This document shows positions 60,848 to 64,000 of a DNA stretch of 64,000 nucleotides, piece by piece. Numbering within the stretch: position 1 is the first letter of the stretch; each line of letters opens with the position of its first letter. The notes under the pieces were generated by a model. That model worked only from the letters and a program-made list of their open reading frames with translations. It had not been told where the DNA came from and made no database searches. The position numbers and the translations under genes were made by a program. The stretch comes from Apiotrichum sp. Y4204 (taxonomy: Eukaryota; Basidiomycota; Tremellomycetes; Trichosporonales; Trichosporonaceae). The DNA lies in assembly GCA_025531455.1 (NCBI GenBank), contig JAMYHL010000010.1:620001-684000 (forward strand), read 5' to 3'.

Positions 60848-61167
60848 GGAGAAACTAGCGGAGTGTGGAGAAATGTGATGCTCCTCGACAGAAGGCAGAA
60901 GACGAAGAATGAGGTGTTTGGACCGAGTGGATTTGGACCGAGTGGACTGAGCGCCAAGACACTTCTCCGCACCAACCTGTCCCAAGTCCGACGCGTCCAC
61001 CGATGACGACAGGACTCGCGCGACGGGAGCAGATGATTCAGTCCACAACCATGCCAACCACCAGCAATCGAGCAATCTCTGGCGCACGACATTGCTTCCA
61101 CGATAAGAGAATGGACGAGATGGGAGCCAGATGCATACATGCGTACATGCTTTATACTGTATGTTCT
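60848..61167. other. Intergenic spacer palC/NUC1
   Basis: 320 bases upstream of the palC ATG and downstream of the NUC1 stop. No motif recognised. Confidence 0.5.
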
Positions 61168-62613
61168 CTACTTTTGCTTGATGTTCTTGCGGGCATCGTC
61201 AAAGCGGCGGATAATAACCTGGCACTGAGTGACCGCGCAAAGCTGCCGTGACTTCTTCTTGAGGTCCTCGTTGAACAGCTGGACACCCGCAGCACGCTCA
61301 ACAGTCTCGACTGCGATGTTAGTTATCAATCCAGCCACGGTGTAGCTTACCGGGGGTGATGAAAGTACGAAGATCAGCGCCGTCCGGAATCACGTCGTTG
61401 GGGAGGATGAAGGCACCGAGGGCGAGCTCCTTCATCGAATCGGGGGACGACACCGTCTTGTCAGAGGGGTTGGGCTTCTGCGGGTACGAGAAGTCCGGGC
61501 GAGCAGCGAGAACGACCTTGGCAAAGTGCGTAGGAACCGAGACGTTGGGAGGGTTGCCAATGACCTCGTATGACTGCGGGTGAGCTTGAGTTCTAATGGC
61601 TAGAGGGACATACCACACGCCACTTGCCGTCAAGGTCTTTCTTAGGCATATAGAGAGGAATCCTGAAGGTCAGTTTATAACACATGCGCCCGACAAAGCT
61701 GCATACTTACGTGAAAACGTAGACATCCTCAAAGTTCGAGGTCAGACGACGGCAGAAGTCCTCGACGTAGGCCCAGTCTGTAGGTATGAGCTTGCGAACA
61801 TCACTCCACTCACAGTGACGGTTAAAGCCCTCTCCAACCTGCGGAGCAATGTTGCTGAGGTAGAAAGTTTCGTCCATCGCCTGCTGCGAGATCTTCGCGT
61901 CGGCAGCCGGAACCCTGATGGTCAGTACGGTCCTCAGTGCCGAGTGGCGTCTGTACAGCAAAACTCGGTCAATACGCACATGTGGCCGCGGTCGTAGCCC
62001 GAACGGAAGTCTTAATGTCAGCGTTATCCAAACAGTGCACTCACAGTCGTTGAGCTTGGCCCGGAACAGCTCGGGGATGTCACTGTCCTCCATGAAGGTT
62101 GACTTGGAGCGGTCTGGCTTCACGTCGGCGGCGCGCGCCTGCTCCATGGGCACGGGGTTCGCACCGGGGGCAGCTGGCGGGTTACGCATCAGGCTCTGGG
62201 CCGTGAGGTGCTCCGCAGTCTGCAGTCAGCACATACTCCAGACTCGCAGACGCACCCAGGCCGGGTGCCGGTGGCGACGGTCGTAGGCCGCCATGTACGC
62301 CTGGCGCTTGATGAGGTCAAACGTCGGGCCTGGAGTCAGTCGCCGCCCGAGTGCCCCACTGCCTCCGGATTCACATACCAGGGAATCCGCCAGCGAGCAC
62401 GACCTGGCCACCGATCGTGGGGTGGGTGACGATACCCGTCTTCTCGCCGGCGCGCTCGGGGGGCGGTGGGAAGGGCGCACCCACCACAGTGCCGGAGGGC
62501 GCCGTGACGGGGATAGCCTTGGGCGGCTCGGGGCGGCGGGGAATGAAGATTCCCGCCCCCACTCCAATGGTGAGACCTGCTGCGAAGAGCAGCGAGGGGC
62601 CGATGGTAGGCAT
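61168..62613 (-). CDS. NUC1: Mitochondrial nuclease, endonuclease G family, 365 aa
   Basis: Nine exons: 62379-62613, 62256-62329, 62045-62219, 61980-62010, 61814-61914, 61711-61777, 61614-61662, 61351-61573, 61168-61310 (1098 nt in phase). The N terminus has a hydrophobic, Gly-rich membrane/presequence-like segment (SLLFAAGLTIGVGAG), as in yeast Nuc1. The DNA/RNA non-specific endonuclease core contains SGYDRGHMVPAADAK with catalytic His171, carried by a 31-nt exon, and the Mg-binding asparagine in LSNIAPQVGEGFNR. WAYVEDFCR and PNDVIPDGADLRTF follow. The enzyme sits in the mitochondrial inner membrane or intermembrane space, degrades DNA and RNA, and can enter the nucleus in cell death. A long Pro-rich insert (about 115-150) is lineage-specific. 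It is divergent from the methyltransferase at 62895. Confidence 0.94.
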
Positions 62614-62894
62614 CGTTAACGGCGTTGCGGACGGTGGTGGACGATAGAGTGGTCGCAAAAAAAGTTGGAATGTGGAGGTGGCTCAGTGGAGTGAAGTGGC
62701 ACACAGTAGATACAGATCGACAACCTTTCTTCGTCACATCTTCTCACAATCTCACCACATCTCCTCCCTTCGTACCGTCGCACGCACTCTGTGCCGTCGC
62801 CCCGTCCCGTGCGCCGCCGTCTATAAGTACCGCTGTCGTCGTAGTCTACTTTATGCATCGTACTACTCGCGACAATCACAATTCTCACCATACA
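62614..62894. promoter_or_regulatory. Shared divergent promoter NUC1 / cytosine methyltransferase
   Basis: Only 281 bases separate the two ATGs. On the plus strand TATAAGTA stands at 62822-62829, about 66 bases before the methyltransferase ATG, in a good position for a TATA box. The rest is pyrimidine-rich. Confidence 0.5.
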
Positions 62895-64000
62895 ATGCCC
62901 TCTCCTCGTCGTCCTGCCCACAGACGCCACCCAAATGAGGCTTCTAATTTGGGTCGGTCAACGATTAACGTTAAGATCGGTGACAACGTTAAGATCGGTG
63001 ACATCGTACGCGTCCCGCTCGCGAACCACAGCAACCACGGCAACCACACGAGCCGCACCACTTACGGCCTTGTCCGCTCCACCGTTCCTATTCACGTGCA
63101 GTATCTGGAGCGTGCGGAAAGAACCGTCGGTCCCGGTCTGGAGCGTGCGGAAAGAGCCGTCGGTCCCGGTCCGATCCACGGATCCGGATCCCACGAGTTC
63201 TTCCTCATTGACGGCATGTGTGCCACGCTCCGGCGACGCGACATCTTGCAGCGCGTCCGGGGGCGGGGGTCTGTAACCCTGGTCTCTGGGTATGGTGTAT
63301 GGCGACAGGCGAATACCGGCGGTTGTGACTCGTGTATCGTCAGGTCCTCCCTAGCTAAAAAATCGCCGACAATCACTCGCAACGGCAATGGCTTCAAGGC
63401 TGGCGGAAAGGTCTTCCATCTAGGAGACTTTGCCTGTGTCGCCGCACCCCAAGCCGGCACCCCATGGAAAGTGGGGATCATCTCTCGGATCAATTTCCCT
63501 GTGGTCGAGGTGCGGCTGTGCATGCGATATAGCGACCTCGACGACGCCCAGAGGTCATACGTCTCTGAGCGTGAGATCGTCTTGACCGACCGATATGAGA
63601 GTTGGACGGCAAGCGAGATTGTGGGAAAGGCCGTGATCAAAATCGGCGACGGGGACGACCAAGACCGACGCAACGTGGTCCTCCATATCAAAAAGCGTCT
63701 TCCTAATGCAGCGTCGGCGTCGGCATCACGCCGGATGCTAATCCCTCTGCGCCCTCGCGATCTTCCACAATGCAAGACGTGTCACATCGCCGCCGCTAGT
63801 AAGCAGGACGGCGACCACGACGGCAATGCCGACTTTCGCATACCGTCGATCGACTTGTATGCCGGCGGCGGCGGCTCCGTCCTCGGCGCCTCGCGTCATT
63901 TCGAGGTCCGCCACGCTGTCGACTTGGATCGCGTCTGCTGCGCGACCCTCGAGCAAAACCGCGCGATTTTTTTCCCGCGGCTCATTATTCACGAAAACGC
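62895..64000 (+). CDS. DNA (cytosine-5) methyltransferase with BAH domains, N-terminal part, truncated by window
   Basis: A single frame is open from the ATG at 62895 to the last base, 368 codons without a stop, so the gene runs off the edge. The region VKIGDIVRVPL, YGLVRS and EFFLIDGMCATLRRRDIL fits a first BAH-like or bromo-adjacent module. FHLGDFACVAAPQAGTPWKVGIISRI followed by VEVRLCMRYSDL is a clear BAH pattern. A CKTCHIAAAS linker then leads to SAM-binding motif I, IDLYAGGGGSVLGASRHF (from residue 319), and the motif II acidic turn HAVDLDRVCCATLEQN. The order BAH then catalytic domain matches the DIM-2/DNMT1 lineage rather than DNMT5. Motif IV with the catalytic Pro-Cys lies outside. 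It would act in the nucleus on CpG or other cytosines. A 33-bp duplication sits inside the code. Confidence 0.85.
   Translation, partial: MPSPRRPAHRRHPNEASNLGRSTINVKIGDNVKIGDIVRVPLANHSNHGNHTSRTTYGLVRSTVPIHVQYLERAERTVGPGLERAERAVGPGPIHGSGSHEFFLIDGMCATLRRRDILQRVRGRGSVTLVSGYGVWRQANTGGCDSCIVRSSLAKKSPTITRNGNGFKAGGKVFHLGDFACVAAPQAGTPWKVGIISRINFPVVEVRLCMRYSDLDDAQRSYVSEREIVLTDRYESWTASEIVGKAVIKIGDGDDQDRRNVVLHIKKRLPNAASASASRRMLIPLRPRDLPQCKTCHIAAASKQDGDHDGNADFRIPSIDLYAGGGGSVLGASRHFEVRHAVDLDRVCCATLEQNRAIFFPRLIIHEN
62970..63005 (+). repeat. 18-bp in-frame tandem repeat in the methyltransferase gene
   Basis: Two adjacent copies of GTTAAGATCGGTGACAWC, encoding Val-Lys-Ile-Gly-Asp-Asn then Val-Lys-Ile-Gly-Asp-Ile. 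Confidence 0.9.
63105..63170 (+). repeat. 33-bp in-frame tandem duplication in the methyltransferase gene
   Basis: Two adjacent 33-bp copies differing at one base, encoding Leu-Glu-Arg-Ala-Glu-Arg-(Thr/Ala)-Val-Gly-Pro-Gly twice. It lies between the two N-terminal modules. Confidence 0.92.

Noticed and set aside
63092..63775. 227-codon minus frame at the right edge
   Set aside because: Antisense shadow of the methyltransferase; arginine/serine-rich and without motifs, while the plus strand shows BAH and motif I.
1..64000. CRISPR arrays, rRNA operons, prophage, terminal repeats of transposons
   Set aside because: None expected in fungal nuclear DNA apart from transposons, and no repeated spacer pattern, long terminal repeat, transposase or reverse transcriptase motif was seen.

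Overview
The window is nuclear DNA of a fungus, most likely a basidiomycetous yeast of the Tremellomycetes and plausibly of the order Trichosporonales. That placement is inferred from gene style and families, not from a search. Almost every gene is split by many short introns (about 34-70 nt) with GTRNGY-type donors, and a CTGAC or CTAAC branch point often lies only a few bases before the acceptor AG. Coding exons are GC-rich and biased to C or G at third positions. I rebuilt 22 protein-coding genes by joining exons in phase; in 21 of them the summed exon length is an exact multiple of three ending at a stop, and the last runs off the right edge. I found no rRNA, tRNA, CRISPR array or intact transposon.

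Left part (1-24136), accessory metabolism. After about 3 kb with no supportable gene come: a Zn2Cys6 regulator (2968-5292, -), a DUF1445/D-glutamate cyclase-like enzyme (5626-6704, -), a second Zn2Cys6 regulator with a 12-nt microexon (7046-9328, -), an M20 N-carbamoyl amidohydrolase resembling beta-ureidopropionase (10030-11423, -), a Dal5-like permease of the anion:cation symporter family (13398-14975, +) and a secreted gamma-glutamyltranspeptidase (16479-18713, +). Together they look like a nitrogen-scavenging neighbourhood: release of glutamate from gamma-glutamyl compounds, 5-oxoproline/D-glutamate chemistry, N-carbamoyl or ureido hydrolysis and uptake, with two dedicated regulators. An AIF/FSP1-like FAD oxidoreductase (19459-21253, +) and a cytochrome P450 (22044-24136, +) follow.

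Middle part (24137-55570), mostly conserved housekeeping genes: a 3.2-kb gap, a small basic Ser/Pro-rich fungal protein (27367-28187), septin CDC11, Golgi tether COG3, SRP54, phosphatase PPG1, a PF10294-type methyltransferase, ribosomal protein RPL6, the checkpoint kinase MEC1/ATR (2298 aa, 10 exons), PAF1, and an M20 dipeptidase of the PM20D2 type.

Right part (55571-64000): a secreted GH5 exo-beta-1,3-glucanase, the alkaline-pH signalling protein palC, the mitochondrial nuclease NUC1, and, divergent from NUC1, the first 368 codons of a BAH-containing DNA (cytosine-5) methyltransferase cut by the window edge. This last gene is easy to miss because its open frame has no stop inside the window.
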